From Aeromonas sp. FDAARGOS 1405 (GTDB lineage Bacteria; Pseudomonadota; Gammaproteobacteria; Enterobacterales; Aeromonadaceae): 64,000 nt of DNA. Under the pieces are notes generated by a model. The model had not been told where the DNA came from, did no database searches, and was given only the letters and a program-made list of their open reading frames with translations. Position numbers and translations under genes: made by a program. Each line of letters begins with the position of its first letter. Positions within the stretch are counted from its first letter, which is position 1. This document shows positions 8,369 to 16,797 of this stretch, one piece after another. The DNA lies in the NCBI RefSeq assembly GCF_019048265.1, contig NZ_CP077311.1, forward strand, positions 3,481,001-3,545,000, written 5' to 3'.

Positions 8369-8960
8369 GTCCGTGTCCTCTTGCTTGGTTCTTCTGCTCC
8401 ATCGCCTCCTTGAGCTGGTTGCGGGCGCGAAACAGTCGGGTCATGACGGTGTTCTTGTTGAGGCCGAGCATCTCGGCAATCTCCTCACCACTGAATCCTC
8501 CCACGACTTGCAGCAGCAGTGGCTCCTGATACTCCTCCGGCAACCGGGCGATGTGACGGTGCAACCACTCGTTCTCCATCTCCTGTTCACTGTGCAGCGT
8601 ATCGTGCTGGGGTTGAGGGTGATCGTCGAGAGCCACCAGTTCCAGCTGTTTGCGTTCAAAGCGGCGGGCGTTCTCCCGTCTGAGGATGGTGATCAGCCAC
8701 CCCTTGGCCGCCTTGTCATCCTGCAGTGTGTCGATAGCCTTCCAGGCACGCAGGAAGGTCTCTTGCACCAGATCTTCCGCTACGTTGGGATCCCGGGTCA
8801 GCCAGTAGGCATACCGGTATAGATCGCCGTGCAGCGCATGAACCAGTGCTTCAAATTTGGTTTGTTTGTCAGCCATGGGATCAGAGACCGGCGAAGTGGC
8901 CGGATCATTTCCACCAATATGCTGCTGAGCACGTTTTTTTCTAAAAAACAGCAGTGCCAT
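8361..8960 (-). CDS. ECF-type RNA polymerase sigma-70 factor
   Basis: A 199-residue group 4 (ECF) sigma factor. Region 2 spans about residues 40-105 (DLYRYAYWLTRD, DLVQETFLRAWKAI, GWLITILRRENARRF). Region 4 spans about 135-190 (LPEEYQEPLLLQ, FSGEEIAEMLGLNKNTVMTRLFRAR). The ATG at 8960 is preferred because AAGGA lies 7 bases upstream; the internal Met at 8876, which would remove 28 residues, has no ribosome-binding site. The gene lies only 37 bases downstream of BatD on the same strand, so it may be read from the Bat operon. No autoregulatory promoter could be identified. Confidence 0.9.
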   Translation of the reverse strand: MALLFFRKKRAQQHIGGNDPATSPVSDPMADKQTKFEALVHALHGDLYRYAYWLTRDPNVAEDLVQETFLRAWKAIDTLQDDKAAKGWLITILRRENARRFERKQLELVALDDHPQPQHDTLHSEQEMENEWLHRHIARLPEEYQEPLLLQVVGGFSGEEIAEMLGLNKNTVMTRLFRARNQLKEAMEQKNQARGHGHG

Positions 8961-8997
8961 AGGGCAATCCTTGTCAGGGGGCGTGGCGGCGGGAGCG

Positions 8998-10509
8998 CTA
9001 ACTCCCGTGCGCCAGCAGGTAAATCAGGTGCGCAATACCGGCGGTTTCATCAGCCCTGAGGGTACGCGCCAGAGCGCGCCACTCGATGGGAGGGGCAGAA
9101 GAGGGCCGTGCAAAACAGGCTCGCTCGAGTGCGGCGAGCGCGTTGCCGACCCGATTATGCCCAGCGTCAGGCAACTGGCCTAATTGATAATAGGGGACCT
9201 GCCAGCGCAAGGTCGCCCACAGGATCAGTGCCTTGCGACTGGCATCCGGCTGGTGTCGGGCAAGGGCACGTTGCAGTTGATAGAAGGCTCGCCAGCGGGG
9301 GCTGCGGCGCCATAGCGCACGCAGTGTTATGGCCAGCACGACCCACCAAAGGCTCTCTCGCAGTGCCACCTGCGATGTCTGCTCATCAGGTTGCCGATTT
9401 GCTGTTGCCTGAAACGTCAGCGTGATGGCGGGCAGGCTGGCCTGCTCAATCCGGCCGCTTTGGGTATTAAACCAGGGCAGATCAATGGGGGGCAGCTGAT
9501 AGTCACCGCTCTGCTCCGCGACCAGAGTCTGGCGCCACTGTCGCTCAAACAGCAGCTTGCCATCGCGGTAACGCTCCTGCTGTTGCTCGCCATCGGGATG
9601 TGCCTGTATGCCGCTTGGCAGTTGATGGGCCATCAGGGGGGCAAGCTGTATCTGACCGCTGTCACCATTCTCCATGGTCAGGCTTAGGATCCGGATCAGC
9701 GGTTCACCCACTTCCCCCGTGGTGGCCGGTTCAAGACGCTGGCTCAGGGTCAGCCGGGTGGCCACCGGCGTGGCGGGGGCTTTGTCGACCCTCACCTCTA
9801 GCGGTGCCGCGCGGGCCGAGAGTTTTTGCGGCTTGTTCCCTTGCTGCGTGAGCTGCCCCTGCAAGCGGGGTGAGTCGAGGAGCCATAGCCCAGGCGCTTT
9901 TGCCTGAACGAGCCAGCTGCGGGTGAGCCGGCCGGGTAGACCAGCCTGAACGGGGGCGATCCACTCGTCGCTACCGAGGCGACGGATGGTAAAGTGGGCA
10001 GAGCTGAGCTCGCTCAGGGCCGGGTTTTGCATGCTGGTAGGTAGCCACAGTGTCAGCCGGTAGATCACCGGCTGGCCGGGATAGAGCGGGCCCTGATGCT
10101 CAAGGCTAGCCTGCATCTCGAGGGGCGAGGGGGCAGCGGGTTGCGGCAGCGCCGCTGTTTTCACCTCTCTCAATGGCAGGGTGAGCGAGGGGGTAAACTC
10201 ATTTCCCAGCTTGAGCGGGGCAATCACCACCTTTGTATTAGCGGGTGAGTCGCTCTGGTGCAGCGGGATCTGCCAGCGAGTCAGTTGTTGTACCGGGGTG
10301 GTGACCCGGCTCATGGTCACTCTGCCCACTGCAAATTGGCGCAGTAGGGGGGAGATCTCCAGTTCGTTGCTCTGGCGCTCGCCATCTGCTTCGATGATCA
10401 GTAGCCAATCGTTGGGGTCGGCCCCCGGCAGCAGCTCTGCCCGGGGGGGCAGGGCCCAACCAAGTGGACTCGCGAGTGCGAGCAACAGCCCCCATCCTGC
10501 CCGCGTCAC
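8998..10509 (-). CDS. batD: BatD-like protein (oxygen tolerance)
   Basis: A 503-residue envelope protein of the BatD type. A signal peptide covers residues 1-19 (ends LGWA|LPP). Beta-rich repeats fill the periplasmic body, with the typical LYPGQPVIYRLTLWLP and GDYQLPPIDLPWFN segments. One transmembrane helix lies near residue 390 (SLWWVVLAITLRALW), followed by a basic cytoplasmic tail. BatD proteins accompany MoxR and von Willebrand A proteins in aerotolerance-type clusters; their biochemical role is not settled. The start overlaps the BatB stop by four bases, so translation is coupled. Confidence 0.85.
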   Translation of the reverse strand: MTRAGWGLLLALASPLGWALPPRAELLPGADPNDWLLIIEADGERQSNELEISPLLRQFAVGRVTMSRVTTPVQQLTRWQIPLHQSDSPANTKVVIAPLKLGNEFTPSLTLPLREVKTAALPQPAAPSPLEMQASLEHQGPLYPGQPVIYRLTLWLPTSMQNPALSELSSAHFTIRRLGSDEWIAPVQAGLPGRLTRSWLVQAKAPGLWLLDSPRLQGQLTQQGNKPQKLSARAAPLEVRVDKAPATPVATRLTLSQRLEPATTGEVGEPLIRILSLTMENGDSGQIQLAPLMAHQLPSGIQAHPDGEQQQERYRDGKLLFERQWRQTLVAEQSGDYQLPPIDLPWFNTQSGRIEQASLPAITLTFQATANRQPDEQTSQVALRESLWWVVLAITLRALWRRSPRWRAFYQLQRALARHQPDASRKALILWATLRWQVPYYQLGQLPDAGHNRVGNALAALERACFARPSSAPPIEWRALARTLRADETAGIAHLIYLLAHGS

Positions 10510-11957
10510 CAGGGCTCCTCCACCTTGATCAGATCCCGGCGCAGCGCCTCTTTGCGCAGTCGCTGTTCCAGCAGCAACACCGGGGGAGAGGGGGGCAGGG
10601 GCATTGCCGTCGCCTGCTGAGCGGCCGATGGTTCGGGTTGCTTGCTGTTGCTGGTATCGGGAGCCGCCGCCGCTGCGCCCTGTAACAGAGAGAGGTTATA
10701 GAGCGCATCTTCATGACCGGGTTCAAGCGCCAGGGCCGCCAGATAGGCCTCTTTGGCTGCGGCAAACTCCCCCAGTTGCAGCAGGGCATTACCGCGGTTG
10801 TAGTGGGCAGTGGCACTCGCTGCTTCCTGATAGGCTGCGATGGCTTGCCGATAGGCACCGGCTCGATACCAGGCGTTGCCGCGCCAGACGGGATCGTTGA
10901 AGGTGCGGGCGGCCCGCTGAAAATCCCCCTCTTGATAAGCCTGCATCGCTTGCAGATCTCCCTTCTCTGCTGCTTGCAGATCTTGTGGCGCAAGCAACTG
11001 AGCTCCCACCATCAGCGCCATCATCAACCGGGCGCCGACTCTGGCCAGCAAGGCGAGCGGTAACAAGGGGATCAGCAACCAGGGGCCAAGATCCAGTGGC
11101 GCCGGGGTGAGGGCCGAGGTAGTGGTGGGCAGCGGTGCAAAGCGGGGGACATCGCTGCCAAGCCACTGCAGCTCACCGCCGAGACGGTTGGCCAGAGCGG
11201 CAATGGCCTGACTATCGGGGACGGGCAACTGCGCGGGCATGCGGGTGGCAAACCCCAACTCATTGGCCGGAATGGCGGGCATGGGGGCCGGTTGACCACT
11301 GCTGGCGAGCAGAATATCGAGGCGTGCCGACTGGGTGTCGCGGCAGAGAAGGCGTTGTTGGCAGGGCCACAGAGCAGCGATTTGGGCCATCTGATTCTGG
11401 GTGAGGTCGTCGGTGATCAGCAGTAGACGGGCCTGCTCACCGGGGGCCAGCTGCTTCATGGCAAGTTCCACCGCCCGTGCCGGGTTGCTGCCCTGCAGCG
11501 GCATGATATCGGGGCGCAAGTCGGGCAGTAGCAGCGAAAGGGCTTGATGATCACGGGTTGGTGGCATGGCGAGGTAGGCATCGCCCGCGTAGAGGATCAG
11601 CGCAATGCGCTCTCCCTTTGCGCGGCTCAGCAGCTGCTGCAACTGCCATCTGACCCGGGTCGCCCGATCTGGTTTGAGGTCGGTGGCGGTCATCGAGCGT
11701 GACAAGTCCAGCAGCCAGATATCGAGCGGCGCCGCAGGCTGCTGTTGCAGCTCGCCGCGCAGTGCGGGACCACTCAGGGCTAAAATGACGGGCAGGGTTG
11801 CCAGCCAGAGCCAGGGGCGCTGAGGACGAGATGCTGGCAGCAGATAAGCCTGCATAGCAGGTGCGAGCAGCGGGGGCTGGCGACGATGGTGCCACCCTTG
11901 CCAGAGCCAGGGGATGAGTGCGATCAGCCACAGGGGGCGGAGCAAGATCAGCTCCAT
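10506..11957 (-). CDS. batB: BatB/BatC fusion: von Willebrand A domain plus TPR protein
   Basis: A 483-residue membrane protein. Two N-terminal hydrophobic segments (about residues 5-20 and 50-65) precede a von Willebrand A domain with an intact metal-ion site, DLSRS at 84-88. A further membrane helix follows near 295-320. The C-terminal part carries tetratricopeptide repeats (about 335-430: AYQEGDFQRAARTF, WYRAGAYRQAIAAYQEA, ALLQLGEFAAAKEAYLAAL) and a proline-rich tail. In many bacteria the TPR part is the separate protein BatC, so this is the fused form. It overlaps the batA stop by 10 bases. It probably docks partner proteins at the membrane for the MoxR ATPase. Confidence 0.88.
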   Translation of the reverse strand: MELILLRPLWLIALIPWLWQGWHHRRQPPLLAPAMQAYLLPASRPQRPWLWLATLPVILALSGPALRGELQQQPAAPLDIWLLDLSRSMTATDLKPDRATRVRWQLQQLLSRAKGERIALILYAGDAYLAMPPTRDHQALSLLLPDLRPDIMPLQGSNPARAVELAMKQLAPGEQARLLLITDDLTQNQMAQIAALWPCQQRLLCRDTQSARLDILLASSGQPAPMPAIPANELGFATRMPAQLPVPDSQAIAALANRLGGELQWLGSDVPRFAPLPTTTSALTPAPLDLGPWLLIPLLPLALLARVGARLMMALMVGAQLLAPQDLQAAEKGDLQAMQAYQEGDFQRAARTFNDPVWRGNAWYRAGAYRQAIAAYQEAASATAHYNRGNALLQLGEFAAAKEAYLAALALEPGHEDALYNLSLLQGAAAAAPDTSNSKQPEPSAAQQATAMPLPPSPPVLLLEQRLRKEALRRDLIKVEEPW

Positions 11958-12940
11958 CTGCGCGTGCCTCGTGCCAGCCAGTTACGCACCATGCGAAACT
12001 CCAGTCTGCCGTGCCCTGATGGCAGAAGCAGCAAGCCACAAAGCAGTGCCAACGGCCAGGGATAGAGCTCGATCACCGGCTGGTACTGGGCAATCGGCAT
12101 GGGGGCAGGTTCAAGGGCATTGAGAGTCGCATTGATGGTATCGAGATCGCTTTGGGTGCGTGCCCGAAAGTAACGCCCCTGGCCTGTCTCGGCCAGCTCT
12201 TTCAGGAGCGGCTCGTCAAGTTCGCTGCTGGGATCGGCCTGACCGCTGCCCGCCTCATCGTAGGGTTGGATAAAGGTATCGGGATCGGCCCCGACCCCCA
12301 GCGTGTAGATCCGTATTCCCTGCGCTGCGGCGAGTTTGGCCTCCTGCAGCGGATCGGCATTGCCTGCGGTATTGCGGCCATCAGTGACCAGCAGCAGGGC
12401 GGTGGGGCGACCCGGATCCCCATGCTGACGTGCCAGCTGGATCGCCTCGCCAAGGGCGGTGGTACGGCCGACCAGATCAAAATCGAGCTCGTCGCTCAAG
12501 GTCAACAGCGCCGGGATCTCCTGAGTGAGGGGAGAGAGCAGATAGGCGTGATCGGCAAAGACGATGAGGCCCACCCTGTCACCAGCCCGCTTGGCGATCA
12601 ACGCCTTGATCTGCTGGCGCACCGCCGTCAGGCGCGCTTGCTGTTCGCCGTTGTCGAGCATATCCGGAGTACGCATACTGTCTGACAGATCCACTGCCAG
12701 CAGCAGATCCCGACTCCCTTCATATTGGATAACCGGTTCCCCCCACCACTGGGGGCGGCAGAGGGCGAGAATAAGAGCGCACCAGAGCAGCATGGCGCGC
12801 CAGAGCGGCAATCCGGCCTGAGGGCGCAGCAGCGCAAACCCGGGATGAGCCAGATAACCGCGGCGCAGGGGTGGCAAGCCGAAGCGCACCAGCAAGGGCA
12901 GCACCAGCGCCAGCGCAAACCAGGGCCAGGCCAGGATCAT
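11948..12940 (-). CDS. batA: BatA-like von Willebrand A domain membrane protein
   Basis: A 330-residue protein with two N-terminal membrane helices (about residues 4-20 and 48-62), a von Willebrand A domain (about 77-280) and a C-terminal helix near 300 (YPWPLALLCGLLLLP). The metal-ion site is complete: DLSDS at 84-88, a TTALGEA threonine and VTDGRN. Its short form without TPR repeats matches BatA. The start overlaps the DUF4381 stop by four bases. BatA and BatB probably act as a membrane pair, as in other MoxR-linked clusters. Confidence 0.88.
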   Translation of the reverse strand: MILAWPWFALALVLPLLVRFGLPPLRRGYLAHPGFALLRPQAGLPLWRAMLLWCALILALCRPQWWGEPVIQYEGSRDLLLAVDLSDSMRTPDMLDNGEQQARLTAVRQQIKALIAKRAGDRVGLIVFADHAYLLSPLTQEIPALLTLSDELDFDLVGRTTALGEAIQLARQHGDPGRPTALLLVTDGRNTAGNADPLQEAKLAAAQGIRIYTLGVGADPDTFIQPYDEAGSGQADPSSELDEPLLKELAETGQGRYFRARTQSDLDTINATLNALEPAPMPIAQYQPVIELYPWPLALLCGLLLLPSGHGRLEFRMVRNWLARGTRRWS

Positions 12941-13476
12941 GGCTGCCTCCGCGCAGCTTTACGCGTCAAGCGGGGATAGCGTTGCAAGAAGAGGCTCTTA
13001 CCCCAGCGGCGATAATGTTGCCGAAGCTGTTCGCTCTGCTCGCGAGTCGGGTTCTGGCTGCCATAGAGCCAACTGCTCCAGTGAGACGAGAACTGGCTGA
13101 AATCGCTGCCACCGTGACGATCGACGAAGGCGAGCCACGCTTCTCCCTGAAGCTGGCGCGCCTCGGGCCAGCGTTGCAGTGCTTCATGACGCAGGGCCTC
13201 CTGTATGCGTGCCACCAGCAGTGCCGGATCTCCCTCCAGCTGACGACACCAGCGGCGGTAACGTATCACCCTCTTGGCAATCAGGGCGATCAGCAGCAGT
13301 AATAACGCTGTGATCAATAGCCACAATAGCGCCTGCACTCTGGGGTCAAGACTCTGTTCAATCAGATCCGGCCCCGGGTGGATGTCGCGCATCAGGGCGG
13401 CCAGCGGCGGAGTGATGGCCTCGGAGGCGGGACTGGCGCTGTCGAGTTCGGTGGGCGAGCTCATCCCTGATGACAT
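12937..13476 (-). CDS. DUF4381 family membrane protein
   Basis: A 179-residue protein from the chosen start, with one membrane helix near residues 48-67 (LLWLLITALLLLLIALIAKR) and a basic cytoplasmic tail rich in Trp and Arg (HYRRWGKSLFLQRYPRLTRK). It matches the DUF4381 proteins found in MoxR/Bat operons. The frame is open to a GTG at 13491, but the AGGAGGGG ribosome-binding site lies inside that extension and serves the ATG at 13476; an ATG at 13464, overlapping the previous stop as ATGA, is a second possibility. Function unknown beyond cluster membership. Confidence 0.8.
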   Translation of the reverse strand: MSSGMSSPTELDSASPASEAITPPLAALMRDIHPGPDLIEQSLDPRVQALLWLLITALLLLLIALIAKRVIRYRRWCRQLEGDPALLVARIQEALRHEALQRWPEARQLQGEAWLAFVDRHGGSDFSQFSSHWSSWLYGSQNPTREQSEQLRQHYRRWGKSLFLQRYPRLTRKAARRQP

Positions 13477-14363
13477 AACCCCTCCTGCCACTGCTGTTGC
13501 AGCGTCTGGCTGTTATCGAGCAGATAGAGGCGCTGCACCAGCGGCAGCAACAGCTGCTTGCCATGGGCCAGCTGCTGTTCGGCAGCTTGCTGGTAGCGGC
13601 GGGAGAAACCGGCATGGCCCCCATCCAGCCAGCCCTGATAGTGCTGGGCTGGCCGATCGATGGCCACCGGCAGCTGGCCGTCAGGGGGAAGGGCAGCCTC
13701 AAGGGGATCGCGGATCTGCCAATAGTGGATATCGTGGCGGCGGGAGAGCAGCTGCAACTGCTGACAGAGCGCTGACTCACAGGGTCTGTGGTCGGTGATC
13801 AGCGTCAGTTTGGCACCATGGGGCAGCTTCACGCTGGCCAAGGTGTCGGCCAGTGAATGGGATAGTACCCGACGTGCCAGCCCTTGCTGGTAGTGATGGC
13901 AGAGGGATTCGAGCAGGGGCAGCACGCTGCCGCGCTGGCTCTGGTGATTTGGGATAAGCCCGTGGCAGATCAGGGTGTTGTGCTGCTTCTCCCCTTGCCA
14001 GATCAGGGCTGCTGCCAGCTCGCATCCCAGACGCGCCTTGAGCTGCCGTGTGGAGCCGAAATACATGGCGGGGGAGAGATCAAGCAGCAGCCAGTGCGCC
14101 TGATCCAGCTCCTCGCTATAGAGGCGGGTATAGGGACGACCGAGGCGCGCCGTCACTCGCCAGTCGATATGGCGTACCTCGTCACCCGCCTGATAGGCGC
14201 GCAGCTCGCGAAACGTGAGTCCGGGAGAGCGGCCAGGTTTGCCGCGTTCGCTATTGATTCGGCCTAAGTTAGGTGGCTTCTTGGCTTTCGCCCAGAGCCG
14301 GATATTGAGCAGCCGTGGCAGCGACAGGGCGATATCGGGATGGAGGTCCGGCGCTAGGGACAT
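13461..14363 (-). CDS. DUF58 domain protein of the MoxR/Bat cluster
   Basis: A 300-residue protein with the DUF58 hallmark (GRSPGLTFRELRAYQAGDEVRHIDWRVTARLGRPYTRLYSEE, residues about 44-85) followed by LLLDLSPAM, which resembles a degenerate metal-ion site of a von Willebrand A fold. No signal peptide or membrane helix is seen, so it is probably cytoplasmic. Genes of this type almost always follow a MoxR ATPase, as here, with a 10-base overlap. It is thought to link the ATPase to the membrane Bat proteins; that role is inference. Confidence 0.9.
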   Translation of the reverse strand: MSLAPDLHPDIALSLPRLLNIRLWAKAKKPPNLGRINSERGKPGRSPGLTFRELRAYQAGDEVRHIDWRVTARLGRPYTRLYSEELDQAHWLLLDLSPAMYFGSTRQLKARLGCELAAALIWQGEKQHNTLICHGLIPNHQSQRGSVLPLLESLCHHYQQGLARRVLSHSLADTLASVKLPHGAKLTLITDHRPCESALCQQLQLLSRRHDIHYWQIRDPLEAALPPDGQLPVAIDRPAQHYQGWLDGGHAGFSRRYQQAAEQQLAHGKQLLLPLVQRLYLLDNSQTLQQQWQEGLCHQG

Positions 14364-15304
14364 GGCACCTGATCCAGCAGTTGGGCGATCAGGATGTCGT
14401 TATCCAGATTGTCGGCCAGTGCCTGATAGCTGGGAATAAGGCGATGGCGCAGCACCGGATAGGCTTGCAGCTGGATATCTTCCGGCAGCACATAATCTCG
14501 TCCGGCAAGCCAGGCTCGGGCGCGGGCGGAGCGAGCCAGCCCCAGCGTAGCCCGAGGGCTGGCCCCCACGGCAATCAATGGCTCAAGGGCAGGGCAAAGA
14601 CCACTGCCCGGGCGAGTGGCGCAGACCAGCTCCACCAGATAGTGCTCCAGTCTGCTTTGCATGGTCACCGCCAGCACTTCGCTGCGGGCATGCTGCAAGC
14701 TGGTCTGACTCAGTGTCACCGGCGCCGCGCCAAGCTGTTCGCCGCTGGCGTTGAGCTGCAAGATGGCGAGCTCCATCGTGGGGCTCGGGTAATCCACCAT
14801 CAGCTTGAGCAGAAATCGGTCGAGCTGCGCCTCCGGCAGGGGATAGGTTCCCTCCTGCTCGATGGGGTTCTGGGTGGCGGCGACCATAAAGAGAGGCGGC
14901 AGTCGCCAGCTCTTTTTGCCCACGGTGATCTGGTGTTCGGCCATGGCTTCCAGCAGCGCTGATTGCACCTTGGCCGGCGCCCGGTTGATCTCGTCCGCCA
15001 GCACCAGATGGTTGAAGAGGGGGCCTGGCTGGAAAACAAAACTGGCATCCTGCGGGTGAAACACCTCGCTGCCGGTGAGATCGGCAGGAAGCAGATCGGG
15101 GGTGAACTGGATACGGGCAAAGCGCCCCTCGACGGCGCCAGCGAGCGCCTTGACGGCGCGGGTTTTGGCCAGCCCGGGGGCCCCTTCGATTAACACATGT
15201 CCTTCACATAACAGGGCAATCAGGAGCCCTTCTATTAGCTCCTCCTGCCCCAGGATCTGACTGCCAAGATAGTCCCTAAGTGCTCTGAACTCGGCCGCTG
15301 CCAT
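14354..15304 (-). CDS. MoxR-family AAA+ ATPase
   Basis: A 316-residue AAA+ ATPase of the MoxR type, thought to act as a chaperone that inserts cofactors or remodels partner proteins. Walker A is GAPGLAKT at 41-48, Walker B is [10 protein letters not shown] at 101-110, sensor 1 is ATQNP, and a C-terminal lid carries [20 protein letters not shown]. It is the first gene of a leftward operon with DUF58, DUF4381, BatA, BatB/C and BatD. Its start region is shared with the divergent fadIJ operon. No strong ribosome-binding site is visible. Confidence 0.94.
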   Translation of the reverse strand: MAAAEFRALRDYLGSQILGQEELIEGLLIALLCEGHVLIEGAPGLAKTRAVKALAGAVEGRFARIQFTPDLLPADLTGSEVFHPQDASFVFQPGPLFNHLVLADEINRAPAKVQSALLEAMAEHQITVGKKSWRLPPLFMVAATQNPIEQEGTYPLPEAQLDRFLLKLMVDYPSPTMELAILQLNASGEQLGAAPVTLSQTSLQHARSEVLAVTMQSRLEHYLVELVCATRPGSGLCPALEPLIAVGASPRATLGLARSARARAWLAGRDYVLPEDIQLQAYPVLRHRLIPSYQALADNLDNDILIAQLLDQVPCP

Positions 15305-15395
15305 GCGATAAACCCGTTGTTTTTATGGAAGTTGATCTTTTTATACTCCAGTTGCTCCCCAAGGGCGAGCAAAGGGGCCTTGCCGTGCTTAATTT

Positions 15396-15419
15396 AGTTT
15401 CAATCAGCTGTATGAAACT
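15396..15419. promoter_or_regulatory. Inverted repeat upstream of fadI
   Basis: AGTTTCA (15396-15402) and TGAAACT (15413-15419) form a perfect 7-bp inverted repeat with a 10-base spacer, 68 bases before the fadI ATG. The layout suits a dimeric repressor, possibly a TetR-type acyl-CoA regulator such as PsrA. The regulator is a guess. Confidence 0.4.
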
Positions 15420-15447
15420 TGTGATTGGATTGTTAAGATGTGGCGCA

Positions 15448-15464
15448 ATGAGGTCAGACCTCTG
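15448..15464. promoter_or_regulatory. FadR-like operator upstream of fadIJ
   Basis: GAGGTCAGACCTC at 15450-15462 is a perfect 13-base palindrome containing the FadR core GGTCNGACC. The outer bases fit poorly. It lies 24 bases before the fadI ATG, where a bound repressor would block transcription. Confidence 0.5.
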
Positions 15465-15486
15465 CCTTTTAAACCAAGGAGCCAGG

Positions 15487-16797
15487 ATGAAACAGCCATT
15501 GAAACTGACGACTCGCCAGGGCGAACGGATTGCCGTCGTGGCGGGGCTGCGTACCCCCTTTGCCAAGCAGGCCACCGCCTTTCATGGCGTGCCTGCAGTC
15601 GATCTCGGCAAACTGGTGGTGAGCGAGATGCTCGCCCGTACCAATCTCGATCCCAAGCTTATCGACCAGCTGGTGTTTGGTCAGGTGGTTCAGATGCCGG
15701 AAGCCCCCAACATTGCTCGCGAGATCGTGCTTGGCACCGGCATGAGCGTCAATACCGATGCCTATAGCGTCTCCCGCGCCTGCGCCACCAGTTTTCAGGC
15801 GGTGGCCAACGTCACCGAATCCATCATGGCGGGCACTGTGGATATCGCCATCGCTGGCGGTGCGGACTCCTCCTCCGTGCTCCCTATCGGAGTGAGCAAG
15901 AAGCTGGCCCGCGCCTTGGTGGATCTCAACAAGGCGCGCAATCTGCAGCAGCGCTTCAATATTCTACGTCAGCTGCGGGTCAAGGATCTGCTGCCGGTGC
16001 CGCCTGCCGTGGCGGAATACTCTACTGGCCTCTCCATGGGGCAGACCGCCGAGCAGATGGCCAAGAGCCACCAGATCAGCCGCGAGGCGCAAGATGCGCT
16101 GGCTCACCGCTCCCACACTCTGGCCGCGCAGGCTTGGGCCGATGGCAAGCTCAGTGGCGAGGTGTTTACCGCCCATGTACCGCCCTACAAGTCGCCGCTG
16201 GAGCGGGACAACAATATCCGTGAAAGCTCGGATCTCGCGAGCTACGCCAAGCTCAAGCCGGTGTTTGATCGGGTTCATGGCACAGTGACGGCGGCCAACG
16301 CCACGCCGCTGACCGATGGCGCTGCCGCCGTGCTGCTGATGCGCGAAGGGCGGGCGAAAGAGCTGGGCCTCGAACCGCTGGGCTATATCCGCAGCTTCGC
16401 TTTCTCGGCCATCGATGTGTGGCAAGACATGCTGATGGGGCCCTCCTACGCCACGCCGCTGGCGCTGGACAGAGCCGGCATCACGCTCAGCGATTTGACT
16501 CTGATCGACATGCACGAAGCCTTTGCCGCCCAGACTCTGGCCAACCTCAAGATGTTCTCAAGCCACGAGTTTGCCCGTGACAAGCTGGGCCGCGATCAGG
16601 CCATCGGCGAGGTGGACATGGAGAAGTTCAACGTCCTCGGCGGTTCGCTGGCCTATGGCCACCCCTTTGCCGCGACCGGTGCGCGGATGATCACCCAGAC
16701 CCTGCACGAGCTGCGTCGTCGCGGTGGGGGATTGGGGCTCAACACCGCCTGTGCGGCGGGTGGATTGGGCGTGGCTATGGTGTTGGAGGTTGAATGA
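15487..16797 (+). CDS. fadI: Acetyl-CoA C-acyltransferase FadI (beta subunit of fatty acid oxidation complex)
   Basis: A 436-residue 3-ketoacyl-CoA thiolase that performs the last step of beta-oxidation in complex with FadJ. The nucleophile Cys99 lies in SRACATSF, the same position as in E. coli Fad[11 protein letters not shown] and [10 protein letters not shown] supply the catalytic His and second Cys. The frame is open upstream to 15325, but the ATG at 15487 gives the conserved length and is preceded by AAGGAG (15476-15481). The stop overlaps the fadJ start as ATGA. A FadR-like palindrome lies just upstream. Confidence 0.96.
   Translation: MKQPLKLTTRQGERIAVVAGLRTPFAKQATAFHGVPAVDLGKLVVSEMLARTNLDPKLIDQLVFGQVVQMPEAPNIAREIVLGTGMSVNTDAYSVSRACATSFQAVANVTESIMAGTVDIAIAGGADSSSVLPIGVSKKLARALVDLNKARNLQQRFNILRQLRVKDLLPVPPAVAEYSTGLSMGQTAEQMAKSHQISREAQDALAHRSHTLAAQAWADGKLSGEVFTAHVPPYKSPLERDNNIRESSDLASYAKLKPVFDRVHGTVTAANATPLTDGAAAVLLMREGRAKELGLEPLGYIRSFAFSAIDVWQDMLMGPSYATPLALDRAGITLSDLTLIDMHEAFAAQTLANLKMFSSHEFARDKLGRDQAIGEVDMEKFNVLGGSLAYGHPFAATGARMITQTLHELRRRGGGLGLNTACAAGGLGVAMVLEVE

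Noticed and set aside
8361..8876. Internal start of the ECF sigma gene at 8876
   Set aside because: No ribosome-binding site, whereas the ATG at 8960 has AAGGA at good spacing.
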